Part shown: positions 45,268 to 54,963 of the stretch, one piece after another
Layout: each line of letters begins with the position of its first letter
Numbering within the stretch: the first letter of the stretch is position 1
Source of the DNA: an uncultured Rickettsiales bacterium
GTDB taxonomy: Bacteria > Pseudomonadota > Alphaproteobacteria > Rickettsiales > UBA1997
Direction of reading: 5' to 3'
NCBI GenBank assembly: GCA_944392135.1
Contig: CALXVQ010000002.1
Location: 62,001 to 126,000, forward strand
Length of the DNA stretch: 64,000 bases
Notes under the pieces: model-generated
The model's database searches: none
Told to the model about the DNA's origin: nothing
What the model saw: the letters and a program-made list of their open reading frames with translations, nothing else
Position numbers and translations under genes: made by a program

Positions 45268-46629
45268 ATGTTTAATAAAAAGTTATTTTTAAGTTATTTA
45301 TTATCTTATTTATTTTTATTGTTTGCTAATTTATCTTTTGCTAATGCAACACAAAAAATAGATACAGAAACAGAACAACAAGAAAAGTTAAATTTTCAAC
45401 AAATTCTTGAATACACATTTAATAATAACGATTCTTTAAATGCAGAAAGAGAAAAAACAAAAGCAATTGAAACATTAAAATTTAAAACATTAGGTAAAAA
45501 TGCTTTACCTGTTGTTGGTATTGATTTAAATTATGGTTATACTGACTTTTATGAAAGTATGGGTAATGACACAATGAAATTTGAAATTGATACAGATGGT
45601 GAATTAATGAATAATTCAATTTATTTAAGTCAACCACTTTTTAAGAGTGGTAGAACAATCACCCAATTAGAAGCGGTTGATAATCAAATATTAATTCAAA
45701 AAAGTAAATTATATCAAACAGAACAAGAAATACTTTATAATACAATTTATGCAATAATTACATTATTACAAAACAAAGAAATACTTGATATATCAATACA
45801 AAATGAAGAATCTTTAAAAAAGAATTATGAATATGTGAAAGCTAAAAAAGATGTTGGCAGAACTAGTATTGCTGATACCTCATTAGCAGAAGCTAGATAT
45901 AGTGCTGCAAAAGCTGATACAACAATGGCTAAAACCAATTATCTTAATGCCAAGTCTAATTTTTATAAAATTACTAAAATTAATGCTGATAATATTGATG
46001 TAAGTTATGATAAAATTTTTCAAACAACATTCAATTACAATATAGATTACAATAATCTTTTAGAAAAAGCATTAACCAATAATCCACAATATCAAATGGC
46101 AAAATATAATTATGAAATGAATAAAAGTAATTTAAAATATGCTAAAACAAATTTTTTACCAGAATTATATTTGAATGCACAATATGGAAAACAAAAAACT
46201 TCTGATGTTATAGAACAAAATGCTGCTAGTGTTAGTTTAAATCTTAAAATTCCATTGTTTCAATCTGGTGTAGAATATGCAATACATAAAGAAGCTGGTT
46301 ATTTATTAAATGAATCTAAATTTACATTAAATGATGTAAAAGAAACTCTAATAAATCAAACTTCTACAACATATGATGATTTTATATCATCAAAAAGTGT
46401 GGTTGTTAGTACAAAATCTTATAAAGATGCCGCAAAAATTGCTTATGAAAACACTGTTGAAGCTGAAAGGGTTGGAAGATTAACAATAGTTGATGTTTTA
46501 AATAGAAGAAAAGAATATTATGATGCTAGTATTTCTTTACTATATACAAAAACTAATAATATAATGTATTATTTTACATTAAAAATGCTTATGGGTGAAT
46601 TAAATTTAGAAAATCTTTTTATAAAATAA
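45268..46629 (+). CDS. tolC: TolC family outer-membrane channel
   Basis: This is a 453-residue outer-membrane efflux/type I secretion channel. A signal peptide (FLLFANLSFANA) is followed by two OEP repeats. The first has FQQILEYTFNNNDSLNAERE and YLSQPLFKSGRTITQLEA; the second has LLEKALTNNPQYQMAKYNYE and LNLKIPLFQSGVEYAIHKEA, with the late ERVGRLTIVDVLNRRKEYYD helix typical of the family. It would pair with an inner-membrane pump or ABC exporter, not encoded here. The PopZ-like gene follows after ten bases, matching the tolC-popZ order of other alphaproteobacteria. Confidence 0.92.
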   Translation: MFNKKLFLSYLLSYLFLLFANLSFANATQKIDTETEQQEKLNFQQILEYTFNNNDSLNAEREKTKAIETLKFKTLGKNALPVVGIDLNYGYTDFYESMGNDTMKFEIDTDGELMNNSIYLSQPLFKSGRTITQLEAVDNQILIQKSKLYQTEQEILYNTIYAIITLLQNKEILDISIQNEESLKKNYEYVKAKKDVGRTSIADTSLAEARYSAAKADTTMAKTNYLNAKSNFYKITKINADNIDVSYDKIFQTTFNYNIDYNNLLEKALTNNPQYQMAKYNYEMNKSNLKYAKTNFLPELYLNAQYGKQKTSDVIEQNAASVSLNLKIPLFQSGVEYAIHKEAGYLLNESKFTLNDVKETLINQTSTTYDDFISSKSVVVSTKSYKDAAKIAYENTVEAERVGRLTIVDVLNRRKEYYDASISLLYTKTNNIMYYFTLKMLMGELNLENLFIK

Positions 46630-46639
46630 TGGGGGAAAT

Positions 46640-48745
46640 ATGGAAAATAATAAGGATAAAAAGAATAATACACTAGGAAGCTTGGGTAATATAGCTAATG
46701 TCAGCGAACAAATTTTTGATGGGACAAATAACAATCAAATTGATGATTTAGATATCCCTCTTAATGATGATGATGATTTTTTAAATTTAGATGATGATAA
46801 TACAAATGAAAACAACTTAACAGATATATCAAATACAACAAATAACAATATAAATAATAATTTAGCAGATACACAAAATATAGTGAATAATGACTTAAAT
46901 AATAATATAAATATAGATAATACAAAGAATGATACTAATAATAATTTAAGCAATAATAATAATATAAATACAACTAATACAGAAAACAATATTTATAATA
47001 ATGCAAATAATGATTTAGATTTAGAATTAGAAGCAGAAAATGATGATGATTTTTTAAATAACAATACAATGCAATTAAATACATTATCTAATCAAAATAC
47101 TAATAATTCTATACAAACAGAAAGTACTGATAATTTATCAAATAAAACTGTAATAACAGAAACAAATATACCAACTCAAACAGAAAATAATAAAAAAGAA
47201 GAAAATTTAGATTTAGATGCTCCAATGGAAATAGAAGATGATGAGGATGCTATAAATTTAGATAATCAACCACAACCAGTACAGCCAATACAACCAATAC
47301 AACCAATACAACAAGCACAGATAGCAAATAATGAAAATAAAAATTTGCAAAATGATTTAGTACAGAAAACAGAGACAACAATTGATAATACAGAATTAGC
47401 AAAAGAAAATATAGAAGAAAAAACAAATTTAATGGATAACAATATTAATAATATCACAGATTTATCAACAAAATTAACAGAATCAGAAACAACAGCTAGT
47501 ACAATAATTAATGATACAGATAAAACAAAAGAAGAGATTAAAGAAAATAATATATCAATAGATAATAATAAGGTTGCCGAAGAAATATCAACACAAAATA
47601 ATTCAACAGATAATAATATAGAGACAACAATAAATAATATAGAAGAGGAAAAAACAATAGAAAATAATTCAAAAGAAGATACATTAATAAACAATATTAA
47701 TAATAATATTGACAATAATATTCAAGATTTATCAAAAAAATCAATAAATGAAAAACTAACACTTGATAATGTTGAGTCAATAGCTGACAATACAGTCAAT
47801 GACAACGATATCAAAGATGTAAAAGAAGATTTAACAATAAATAATGGTGATAATCTTGCTGATTTACAAAAAGAGTTAGATGAAATAGATTCTGAGAATA
47901 ATACAGAAAATGTTGTAAAGAATATTAGTTTACAACAAGAAGAGGAAAATATACAAAATTCAATTGATATGCAAAATCAAATCAATCAACAAAACAATAA
48001 ACCAGACTACAATATGAAAAATGAAATTAAAAATATGATATCTCCTGATGATTTATTACAAGATTTAGAAGCAATAAATGATGATTTTGCACAAGAAATA
48101 CAAGAAGAAAAAGAAAAAAAAATATTAGAAGCACAAAAAAAAGCTGAAATAGAAACTGGTGAAACTAAGGAAGAAGAACAAAATGTTGAATTAGAAAAAA
48201 TTGAGGATGATACACAAAATCAAAATGATATTGCCAATTTAAATCTTGATAATATAGAGGAATATTTAAAAAATAATGCTAAAAATTTTAAAGAGAATGA
48301 AACTCATTTAAAAGAGACAACGGATAGTGTTTTAAATAATAGTAAATATGCAAACAATGCAAAAACAGAAGATACTTCTATAAATAATTTAGACCATGAT
48401 GATTTAGATGATGATTTAGATGATGACGATTTAGATGATGATGATTTAAATGAGGATTTAGATGATGGTTTGAAAGATGATACAAACACTAATACAATAG
48501 ATAATAATTATAATTTAGATAAAAATAAAAATATATCTAATAAAAAAACAGCTAATAATTATATTTTAAATGACTATGAAAATACATCTTTTAAAAATAT
48601 TCAATTAGATGATGATTTATGGAAAGAATTAAATTTACCAGATGATATAATGGATAAAATAAAAATTAGGGTAAAAATAGAAATTAAAACTTTTTTGAGA
48701 GAAGAATTATTGCCTATATTAGAAAAAATAATTAGAAGAATATAG
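46640..48745 (+). CDS. PopZ-like polar organiser with a very long acidic/Asn-rich linker
   Basis: The protein has 701 residues. About 650 are low-complexity Asn/Asp/Glu/Thr-rich sequence without a globular domain, including a QPIQPIQPIQ run and a DDDLDD repeat tract. The only ordered part is the last 45 residues (LWKELNLPDDIMDKIKIRVK, then FLREELLPILEKIIRRI), which fits the C-terminal helices of PopZ (DUF2497) that drive self-assembly. PopZ forms a polar hub that anchors the chromosome origin and has an acidic disordered linker. In Caulobacter the gene lies beside tolC, as here. Against this, the usual N-terminal helix (ILASIRRII-like) is not evident, and the protein is about four times the usual length. 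A GGGGG ribosome site precedes the ATG; dnaQ follows two bases after the stop. Confidence 0.6.
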   Translation: MENNKDKKNNTLGSLGNIANVSEQIFDGTNNNQIDDLDIPLNDDDDFLNLDDDNTNENNLTDISNTTNNNINNNLADTQNIVNNDLNNNINIDNTKNDTNNNLSNNNNINTTNTENNIYNNANNDLDLELEAENDDDFLNNNTMQLNTLSNQNTNNSIQTESTDNLSNKTVITETNIPTQTENNKKEENLDLDAPMEIEDDEDAINLDNQPQPVQPIQPIQPIQQAQIANNENKNLQNDLVQKTETTIDNTELAKENIEEKTNLMDNNINNITDLSTKLTESETTASTIINDTDKTKEEIKENNISIDNNKVAEEISTQNNSTDNNIETTINNIEEEKTIENNSKEDTLINNINNNIDNNIQDLSKKSINEKLTLDNVESIADNTVNDNDIKDVKEDLTINNGDNLADLQKELDEIDSENNTENVVKNISLQQEEENIQNSIDMQNQINQQNNKPDYNMKNEIKNMISPDDLLQDLEAINDDFAQEIQEEKEKKILEAQKKAEIETGETKEEEQNVELEKIEDDTQNQNDIANLNLDNIEEYLKNNAKNFKENETHLKETTDSVLNNSKYANNAKTEDTSINNLDHDDLDDDLDDDDLDDDDLNEDLDDGLKDDTNTNTIDNNYNLDKNKNISNKKTANNYILNDYENTSFKNIQLDDDLWKELNLPDDIMDKIKIRVKIEIKTFLREELLPILEKIIRRI

Positions 48746-48747
48746 AA

Positions 48748-49443
48748 ATGAGAGAAATTTGCTTTGATACAGAAACGACCGGTTTAGACCCAAAAGAAGG
48801 TGATAGAATTATTGAAATTGGTTGTGTGGAAATAGTTGATAGAAAAATTACTGGTAATACTTTTAGAGAAATAATTAATCCAAATAGAAAAAATAGTGCT
48901 GAATCTATTAATATAACAGGTTTAACTGATGAAATATTAAAAGATAAACCATTTTTTGAAGAAATTGCTGATAAATTTTTAGAATTTATAGGAGATAGTA
49001 AATTAATTGCACACAATGCAAACTTTGATATTAATTTCATAAATCACGAATTAGGTTTAATGGGCAAAGAACCATTAAAAAATGAAGTTGTAGACTCATT
49101 AGCATTAGCTAAAATTAAATTTCCTGGCAAAAAAAATAATTTAGATGTACTATGCGAAAGATTTAATATTGATAATTCTGCCAGAGACAAACATGGAGCT
49201 TTGCTTGATGCTGAATTATTAGCAGAGGTATATTTAAATTTAACGCAGGAAGAACAGGCACAATTTTTCAAAGATAATATAGAACAAAATACTTCCCTAT
49301 CAATGGAAGATTTAATGAAATTAATAAAAAATAATCCAAAAAGAGAATCGAGAAATTTTAAAATTTCCAATGAAGAAGAAGAATTGCATAATAAATTTAT
49401 TGAAAAAAATGTTTCTAATTCTTTATGGTCTCAAAAAAATTAA
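48748..49443 (+). CDS. dnaQ: DNA polymerase III epsilon subunit, proofreading exonuclease
   Basis: This 231-residue 3'-5' exonuclease edits errors of the replicative polymerase. The DEDDh motifs are present: FDTETTGLDP (ExoI), IAHNANFDINFINHEL (ExoII) and DKHGALLDAELLAEVY (ExoIII, with the catalytic His and Asp). The C-terminal 55 residues are charged and probably bind the alpha subunit. The length is normal. It starts two bases after the PopZ-like stop, so the two are likely cotranslated. In several alphaproteobacteria tolC and popZ are followed by valS, so dnaQ here is a local rearrangement. Confidence 0.95.
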   Translation: MREICFDTETTGLDPKEGDRIIEIGCVEIVDRKITGNTFREIINPNRKNSAESINITGLTDEILKDKPFFEEIADKFLEFIGDSKLIAHNANFDINFINHELGLMGKEPLKNEVVDSLALAKIKFPGKKNNLDVLCERFNIDNSARDKHGALLDAELLAEVYLNLTQEEQAQFFKDNIEQNTSLSMEDLMKLIKNNPKRESRNFKISNEEEELHNKFIEKNVSNSLWSQKN

Positions 49444-49538
49444 TTTAATGAAAATTAAAAATATTATTATTTTTTGCATATAATTCTAATAATATCAAAT
49501 ATTCAAGGTATATTTATAAAATATAATGAATTTTTGTG

Positions 49539-49566
49539 TTGACTTTTAGTATTAAAATTTTATCAT
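49539..49566 (+). promoter_or_regulatory. Promoter of the BOF-domain gene
   Basis: TTGACT (49539-49544), a 16-base spacer and TATCAT (49561-49566) form a good sigma70-like promoter 29 bases before the ATG at 49596. Confidence 0.55.
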
Positions 49567-49595
49567 AGTATATTATTAATAATTATTTTTTTGAT

Positions 49596-50000
49596 ATGAA
49601 AAAAAGTTATATATATATTTTCTTATGTTTATTAACACTTGTAAGCTTAAATGCAAATGCAGAACATTACCAAGGTCCAGTTGAAAATTCTTATCAAAAA
49701 GCTAGTGTTAATAGTCCTTATTTAGGTGCACAAAAATTAACAGTAAAAGATTTATCAAGTGAACATGATGATGATTATGTTATTTTGGAAGGTTATATTG
49801 TTAAAAAAATAAAAGGAGAAACTTTCTTATTCCAAGACTCAACCGGTGAAATTCAAATAGAAATTGACCATAAAAGAAATTACATTTTAGAAAATGTAAA
49901 TGAAAAAACATTGGTTGAAATTTCTGGCGAATATGACAAAAATACATTCGAACCAGATGAAATTGAAGTAAAAAATCTTAAAATTATAAAACAAAATTAA
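49596..50000 (+). CDS. BOF (OB-fold) periplasmic protein, YgiW/YdeI stress family
   Basis: The protein has 134 residues: a signal peptide (FLCLLTLVSLNANA) and one bacterial OB-fold domain. The pattern LTVKDLSSEHDDDYVILEGY, then GETFLFQDSTGEIQIEID and TLVEISGEYDKN, matches the family, which includes YgiW and YdeI of enteric bacteria, linked to stress and cationic-peptide tolerance. It is monocistronic, with its own promoter (49539) and a perfect terminator (50024-50052). A calcium- or peptide-binding role in the periplasm is the usual proposal; nothing here narrows it. Confidence 0.85.
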   Translation: MKKSYIYIFLCLLTLVSLNANAEHYQGPVENSYQKASVNSPYLGAQKLTVKDLSSEHDDDYVILEGYIVKKIKGETFLFQDSTGEIQIEIDHKRNYILENVNEKTLVEISGEYDKNTFEPDEIEVKNLKIIKQN

Positions 50001-50023
50001 TTAATAAATACATTTATTAATTT

Positions 50024-50052
50024 AAAATAGCCTTATAAATTAAGGCTATTTT
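50024..50052 (+). terminator. Rho-independent terminator after the BOF gene
   Basis: AAAATAGCCTT (50024-50034) and AAGGCTATTTT (50042-50052) form a perfect 11-bp stem with a 7-base loop, ending in a T-run on the plus strand. Confidence 0.85.
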
Positions 50053-50091
50053 TATAATCTTATAAAAATTGATAAACATTATAAATAAATC

Positions 50092-50121
50092 TTGCTAAAT
50101 TAATAAAAGTAGTTATATTAT
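50092..50121 (+). promoter_or_regulatory. Promoter of the lipocalin gene
   Basis: TTGCTA (50092-50097), an 18-base spacer and TATTAT (50116-50121) lie 24 bases before the ATG at 50146. Confidence 0.45.
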
Positions 50122-50145
50122 AAATATACAACTATAAATTATCTT

Positions 50146-50643
50146 ATGAAAAAAATTTTAACTATATTATTTCTTATTTGCGGATGTGCAAAAAATGAAA
50201 TTCCACAAAACTTAATTATTCAAGATTTTGATTCAAATAAATATTTAGGCACTTGGTACGAAATAGCTAGAATTGACAATAAGTTTGAAAAAAATTTAAT
50301 TAATGTAAAAACTGAATATACCATAAAAGATAATGGTAAAATAAAAGTTATAAATAGTGGTTATAATACTGAAAAGAAAGAAAATAAATCTATTGAAGGT
50401 GTAGCTTATATTGTTAAAGAAGGAGTGGGACAATTAAAAGTATCATTTTTTAGACCATTTTATGCATATTATAATATACTTATATTAGACACAAATTATG
50501 AATATGCTGTTGTAGCCGGTGGAAATTATGAATATTTATGGATTTTAAGTAGAAATCCACAAATGCCTAACACACTATACAATGAGTTAGTAAATAAGAT
50601 TTCTAAAATGGGTTTTGATACATCAAAAATTTTAAAATTATAA
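50146..50643 (+). CDS. blc: Outer-membrane lipoprotein lipocalin (Blc type)
   Basis: This 165-residue protein has a lipoprotein signal (ILTILFLICGC; Cys near residue 14), so it is anchored in the outer or inner membrane facing the periplasm. The lipocalin signature is clear: KYLGTWYEIARIDNKFEK, then GVAYIVKEGVGQLKVSFF, YNILILDTNYEYAVVAG and YLWILSRNPQMP. Blc-type lipocalins bind fatty acids or lysophospholipids and help maintain the membrane. The length matches. It has its own promoter (50092). The downstream region is repeat-filled without a visible terminator. Confidence 0.93.
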   Translation: MKKILTILFLICGCAKNEIPQNLIIQDFDSNKYLGTWYEIARIDNKFEKNLINVKTEYTIKDNGKIKVINSGYNTEKKENKSIEGVAYIVKEGVGQLKVSFFRPFYAYYNILILDTNYEYAVVAGGNYEYLWILSRNPQMPNTLYNELVNKISKMGFDTSKILKL

Positions 50644-50694
50644 TAATAAATATAGTTTGGTATAATATTACTAATATTATTAAATGCTGAAATT

Positions 50695-51560
50695 ATGACG
50701 AGTTGCAAAGCAACTCTCGCAATGACAACTTTTTTTTCGTCATTGCGAACGAAGCGAAGCAATCTATAAACCATTGACAGTAAATATAAAAACAAAAAAG
50801 AAAAAGAATTCTCTGCTACTTAATTCATAATCACATCTCACCCCCATTCGTTATTGCGAGCAAAAAACAATCTATAAACACTATTCACCCACCCCCTTCG
50901 TCATTGCGAGCGAAGCGAAGCAATCCACAAACCATTGGCAGTTAATACAAAAACAAAAAAGAAAAAGAATTCCATGAATGATTAATTGTATCCCATACTG
51001 AGATTGCCACAGGCTTTTCAAGCCCTCGCAATGATGGTTCTATAATTGCAATGACGATGTGTAGGTGTTGGCTTTCCAATGACAAGCTTGGGTTGTGTGT
51101 AGTGGTTGCCATACTGAGATTGCCACGAGTTCTACGAACTCTCGCAATGACAACTCTTTTTTCGTCATTGCGAGCGAAGCGAAGCAATCCATAAACCATT
51201 GGCAGTTAATACAAAAACAAAAAAGAAAAAACATTCACTGTTTTTTATCAAGTCCAAGAATTAATTTCAAATGAAATATTAATTTTCAATTTTCAATTTC
51301 TTATGGATTGCCACGGCTTTTTCAAAGCCTCGCAATGACAGGCCAAGAATAAACGAGATTGCCACGAGTTGCAAGCAACTCTCGCAATGACAACTCTTTT
51401 TTCGTCATTGCGAACAAAAAGCAAGCCGCAAACACCACTCGCCCCCTTATTTTTGCGAACAAAAAGCAATCTATAAACCACGAACTGCCACCCCTTCGTC
51501 ATTGCGAGGAGCAAGGCGACGAAGCAATCCATAAACCACCAATAATAAATATAAAAACAG
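50695..51560. repeat. CATTGCGAG-family palindromic repeat cluster 2
   Basis: About ten units lie between the lipocalin and autotransporter genes. Constant flanks (GATTGCCAC on one side, CTCGCAATGAC on the other) enclose hairpin cores that differ from unit to unit: GAGTTCTACGAACTC near 51120, GGCTTTTTCAAAGCC near 51314, GAGTTGCAAGCAACTC near 51366. Spacer text with AATACAAAAACAAAAAAG recurs between units, and an inverted copy of the 24.95-kb AATTGAAAATT filler lies at about 51255-51300. Short frames here are repeat translations, not genes. Confidence 0.85.
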
Positions 51561-51624
51561 AAAAACAAAAAAATAAAAGGATTTACTAGTTGTATTGTAT
51601 TCAAAAATAAAATAAAACTATTAT

Positions 51625-54312
51625 TTAAAATATAAAATTAATACCTAAATTTAAATTTAAGCCATCTCTTCCACCAATTCTATAACCAAGATTTGAAGAT
51701 ATATTAATATCTCTATTTAAAAGTTTTTTATCAAAACCAATATTAAATTCAAAATAATCTTTTAGCATAAAATCAATTAATTCAAAGGAATCAACCATAA
51801 AATTATTTGTATTATTTATATTAAATACACCGGCTAAATTTATATATGGAATGAATGTATTATTAAAAAGTGGAAGTGTAGCTTTAATTTCTGGCGATAT
51901 TGTAAATATATTAATCATATTATTTGTTTTTATAAAAGCATCACCTTGTGTGGTATATTCGCTATTATGAATTAAAGAATAATATAAATTTAAAGATGGT
52001 TGTAATATTATATTATAATTATTAATAATATTATAATCAAAATTATAACCGCTTTTTACACCAAAGCTAACTAAATAACTATCAAAATTATTATCTAAAC
52101 CATCATATTTTATAGTATTATCAAAGAAAATGGTATTTATGGCAAACTTTGTAAATAATTTTTTTTCAAATAGTGTATCTAATTTTATACCTAATAATAT
52201 ACCATCTTGATCGGCTTTAACATTTTTATATTTAGAATGAGAGCCAACATAACCAGTATAAAAGCCCAATGTACCCTTAAAATCATACAAACAATTTAAA
52301 TCAAACATAGCACTATCAAAGCCAATAATTTCGCCATAAGTTTTTGTTTTTGTGTCTAATTTATATTTTAAATTAATATTTTCTTTTGCAAAAAAAGGTT
52401 TTATATAAAATCTTAATTGATTAGAATTATTAAAATCAAAATTTAAAATTTGATTATAAATATTTAATTGCGATAAATAACTTCCAGCAAAAGTAGACAT
52501 TGGTATACCTAAAATTTCTTGATTATATATGTTTGCATTATCACCAATAACATTTTGAAGTAAAATAAAATTTAAGTCATGTGTTATTGTATTGTAGGTA
52601 ATATCATAATTAAAAATACTACTTTCAATTATTAGATTATTAAATGTTATAAAATCATAAAGATTAGTAGCTAAATCCATATCTATTGTTAGATTATTTT
52701 GAATTTCATGTGTTAATTTAATTTTAGATATATTAATTCCACCAAAAACATATTTAAAATCACTAGCTTTTGAAATAACATCACTATTTGCTAAATTAGA
52801 CATATCTATTTCTAGCCCTAAATCAACATTACCATATAATGCAGTTAAAATTAAATTATCAGTATGATTATTAAATAGTGTAATATTTCCACCATAAAGA
52901 TTTAAAATATTACTGCTATCAAAATTTCCATATCTTCCATTATATTCACCAAGATTTATTGAACCTCCATTAATATTGATTGTCATATTAGATATTGTGT
53001 CATTTATATTAATTGTTCCTGTTGATGAATTATTATTTATATTTAATACTTGATATTGATTATTACCACTAGAACCAGTTATTGAATCATTAAATAATAT
53101 ACTATTTCCACTTGATGCATTTAAGTTAATAGTTGTAGCACCAGAAGAACTACCAACAACATAAATTGCATTATAACCAGTTGAATCTGTATTATCACTA
53201 AAATTTATATTTCCACCACTAGCTGTAAGATTTATAGTATTGCCCGTTTCTTCATTATTAATAGCTCCACCCAAAGTTCCAGCTGAATTGTTTAGAAAAT
53301 TAATATTACCACCATTAGCTATTATATTGGCAATTGTATTGCTTGATGAAGTTGTGTTATTATATAAAAAGATTGCACCACCACCTTGACTAGCTTTGTT
53401 TGCAATAAAATTTATAGAACCAGAATTTGTTGTAAGATTAAAATTACCACCATTATTAAACAAAGCACCACCATTTAATTCAGCTGTATTATTCATAAAA
53501 TTAATATTGCCTTTATTATTTGCTTCTACATTAAATGAAGTACCTAAAAGATTATAAATAGCACCACCTTGTCCGCTAATAGCATAATTATTTACAAAGT
53601 TAATATTTCCAGAGTCTGCGATAATATTTAAGGTAGAATTTTGATTAATAATTGCACCACCACCAGCATTAAAAGCACTACCAGATGATGAACTATCGTA
53701 TGTTTTTGTGTTCCCTATAAAATTAATTTCTCCACCAGAACTTGCTTTTATTTCTAAATCAGCATATCTTTCTAATGAAATTGCACCACCAGCAAATGTA
53801 GAAGAATTATTTATAAAAGTTATATTACCATTATTATTGGCACTTAAATAAATTTTACCACCAAGCGAATATAAAGTACCATTAGATTCGCCAACATTAT
53901 CTTTAAAAATTAACCTTTCTTGTCCGGAAGATATAAAATATAAATCATCATTAAGCCCTTCATAACCAACAACACCACCAAAATCTGTTAAATTAACAAA
54001 ATTTTCAAAGGTAATATTTTTAAATAAAACAATACCGGAATTTTTAAAAACAAAACCATAATATTGATTATTACCACTAAAACCACTATTCTCATCTATA
54101 CCTATAAATGTTAAATCTAAGCCATCAAATTTTTGATCAATATTACCTTCAAGATTAATTATACCATTCACAATAATAGTATCACCAGAAGATAAGCTTA
54201 AATTCATTAATTCATTATATGAAGAAATTGTATACTGATTAGCTAAAAGATTTTTACTATTTAATAATAAAAAGATAAAAGCAAATAAAAATTTACTATA
54301 AGTATTTTTCAT
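51625..54312 (-). CDS. Autotransporter adhesin with chlamydial Pmp-like GGA(I/L) and FxxN repeats
   Basis: The protein has 895 residues. A signal peptide (FLFAFIFLLLNSKNLLANQ) leads into a beta-helix passenger with repeated units of the form FxxN followed by GGA(I/L): FINNSSTFAGGAI, FVNNYAISGQGGAI, FMNNTAELNGGAL, FIANKASQGGGAI, FLNNSAGTLGGAI. These paired tetrapeptides are the hallmark of chlamydial polymorphic membrane proteins. The last 280 residues form an autotransporter barrel ending in LGINFIF with a terminal Phe. It should display an adhesin on the cell surface by type V secretion. The gene stands alone between repeat cluster 2 and ndk and is convergent with the lipocalin gene. The passenger is short compared with most Pmp proteins. 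Confidence 0.85.
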   Translation of the reverse strand: MKNTYSKFLFAFIFLLLNSKNLLANQYTISSYNELMNLSLSSGDTIIVNGIINLEGNIDQKFDGLDLTFIGIDENSGFSGNNQYYGFVFKNSGIVLFKNITFENFVNLTDFGGVVGYEGLNDDLYFISSGQERLIFKDNVGESNGTLYSLGGKIYLSANNNGNITFINNSSTFAGGAISLERYADLEIKASSGGEINFIGNTKTYDSSSSGSAFNAGGGAIINQNSTLNIIADSGNINFVNNYAISGQGGAIYNLLGTSFNVEANNKGNINFMNNTAELNGGALFNNGGNFNLTTNSGSINFIANKASQGGGAIFLYNNTTSSSNTIANIIANGGNINFLNNSAGTLGGAINNEETGNTINLTASGGNINFSDNTDSTGYNAIYVVGSSSGATTINLNASSGNSILFNDSITGSSGNNQYQVLNINNNSSTGTININDTISNMTININGGSINLGEYNGRYGNFDSSNILNLYGGNITLFNNHTDNLILTALYGNVDLGLEIDMSNLANSDVISKASDFKYVFGGINISKIKLTHEIQNNLTIDMDLATNLYDFITFNNLIIESSIFNYDITYNTITHDLNFILLQNVIGDNANIYNQEILGIPMSTFAGSYLSQLNIYNQILNFDFNNSNQLRFYIKPFFAKENINLKYKLDTKTKTYGEIIGFDSAMFDLNCLYDFKGTLGFYTGYVGSHSKYKNVKADQDGILLGIKLDTLFEKKLFTKFAINTIFFDNTIKYDGLDNNFDSYLVSFGVKSGYNFDYNIINNYNIILQPSLNLYYSLIHNSEYTTQGDAFIKTNNMINIFTISPEIKATLPLFNNTFIPYINLAGVFNINNTNNFMVDSFELIDFMLKDYFEFNIGFDKKLLNRDINISSNLGYRIGGRDGLNLNLGINFIF

Positions 54313-54423
54313 TATTCTAATTAATGTTTGTAATTTCCTGTTATTTCTAATAATAATTGCATAAATTTTTATTTACAATAGTTATTTATTTAATTTTATA
54401 AAAAATATTACCATAAAAATTGC

Positions 54424-54451
54424 TTGAAAAATATTTTTTCACTGTTATAAA
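54424..54451 (+). promoter_or_regulatory. Promoter of ndk
   Basis: TTGAAA (54424-54429), a 16-base spacer and TATAAA (54446-54451) lie 32 bases before the ndk ATG. A CATAAT at 54457-54462 is an alternative -10. Confidence 0.45.
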
Positions 54452-54482
54452 TGTGGCATAATTAATAATTAATTTTTATAAA

Positions 54483-54905
54483 ATGATTGAAAGAACATTG
54501 TCAATTTTAAAACCTGATGCAGTTAGAAGAGGTTTAACTGGAAAAATTAATTCTATATTTGAAGAAAATGGATTAAAAATTTTAGCTCAAAAAATGATTT
54601 TATTAACAGAAGAACAAGCTAAAAAGTTTTATATGGAACATAGCGAAAAAAGTTTCTATAATGATTTAGTTAAATTTATGACTTCTGGTCCTGTTATAGT
54701 TCAAGTTTTAGCTGGTGAAAATGCGATACTTAAAAACAGAGAATTAATGGGAAAAACAAATTATGCAGAAGCAGCAGAAGGAACAATTAGAAAAATGTAT
54801 GCTACAAGCATTCAAGAAAATGTTGTTCATGGCTCTGACTCATTAAATAGTGTTGGAAGAGAAATTTCTTTCTTCTTTTCAGAGATAGAAATTCAAAAAT
54901 ATTAA
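54483..54905 (+). CDS. ndk: Nucleoside diphosphate kinase
   Basis: Ndk transfers phosphate from ATP to nucleoside diphosphates. It has the standard 140 residues with [20 protein letters not shown] at the start, [18 protein letters not shown] in the middle, and the active-site segment [20 protein letters not shown] with the phosphohistidine in VHGSDS. The gene has its own promoter and a terminator-like palindrome before folD, so the two are at most loosely linked. Confidence 0.97.
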   Translation: MIERTLSILKPDAVRRGLTGKINSIFEENGLKILAQKMILLTEEQAKKFYMEHSEKSFYNDLVKFMTSGPVIVQVLAGENAILKNRELMGKTNYAEAAEGTIRKMYATSIQENVVHGSDSLNSVGREISFFFSEIEIQKY

Positions 54906-54912
54906 TACTTTT

Positions 54913-54941
54913 AATAGAAGATATTTAAAATATCTTCTATT
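54913..54941 (+). terminator. Palindromic terminator between ndk and folD
   Basis: AATAGAAGATATT (54913-54925) and AATATCTTCTATT (54929-54941) form a perfect 13-bp stem with a 3-base loop, followed by TTT on the plus strand. Confidence 0.7.
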
Positions 54942-54963
54942 TTAAAAATAAGAGAGGTATTTT

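Noticed and set aside
50695-51560. CRISPR array
   Set aside because: Repeat spacing is irregular, units occur in both orientations, the text between them is itself repeated, and no cas gene is nearby.
50526-51604. Several short frames with words such as GLLRFARNDEKKVVIAR
   Set aside because: They are translations of the CATTGCGAG repeats and recur wherever the repeats do.
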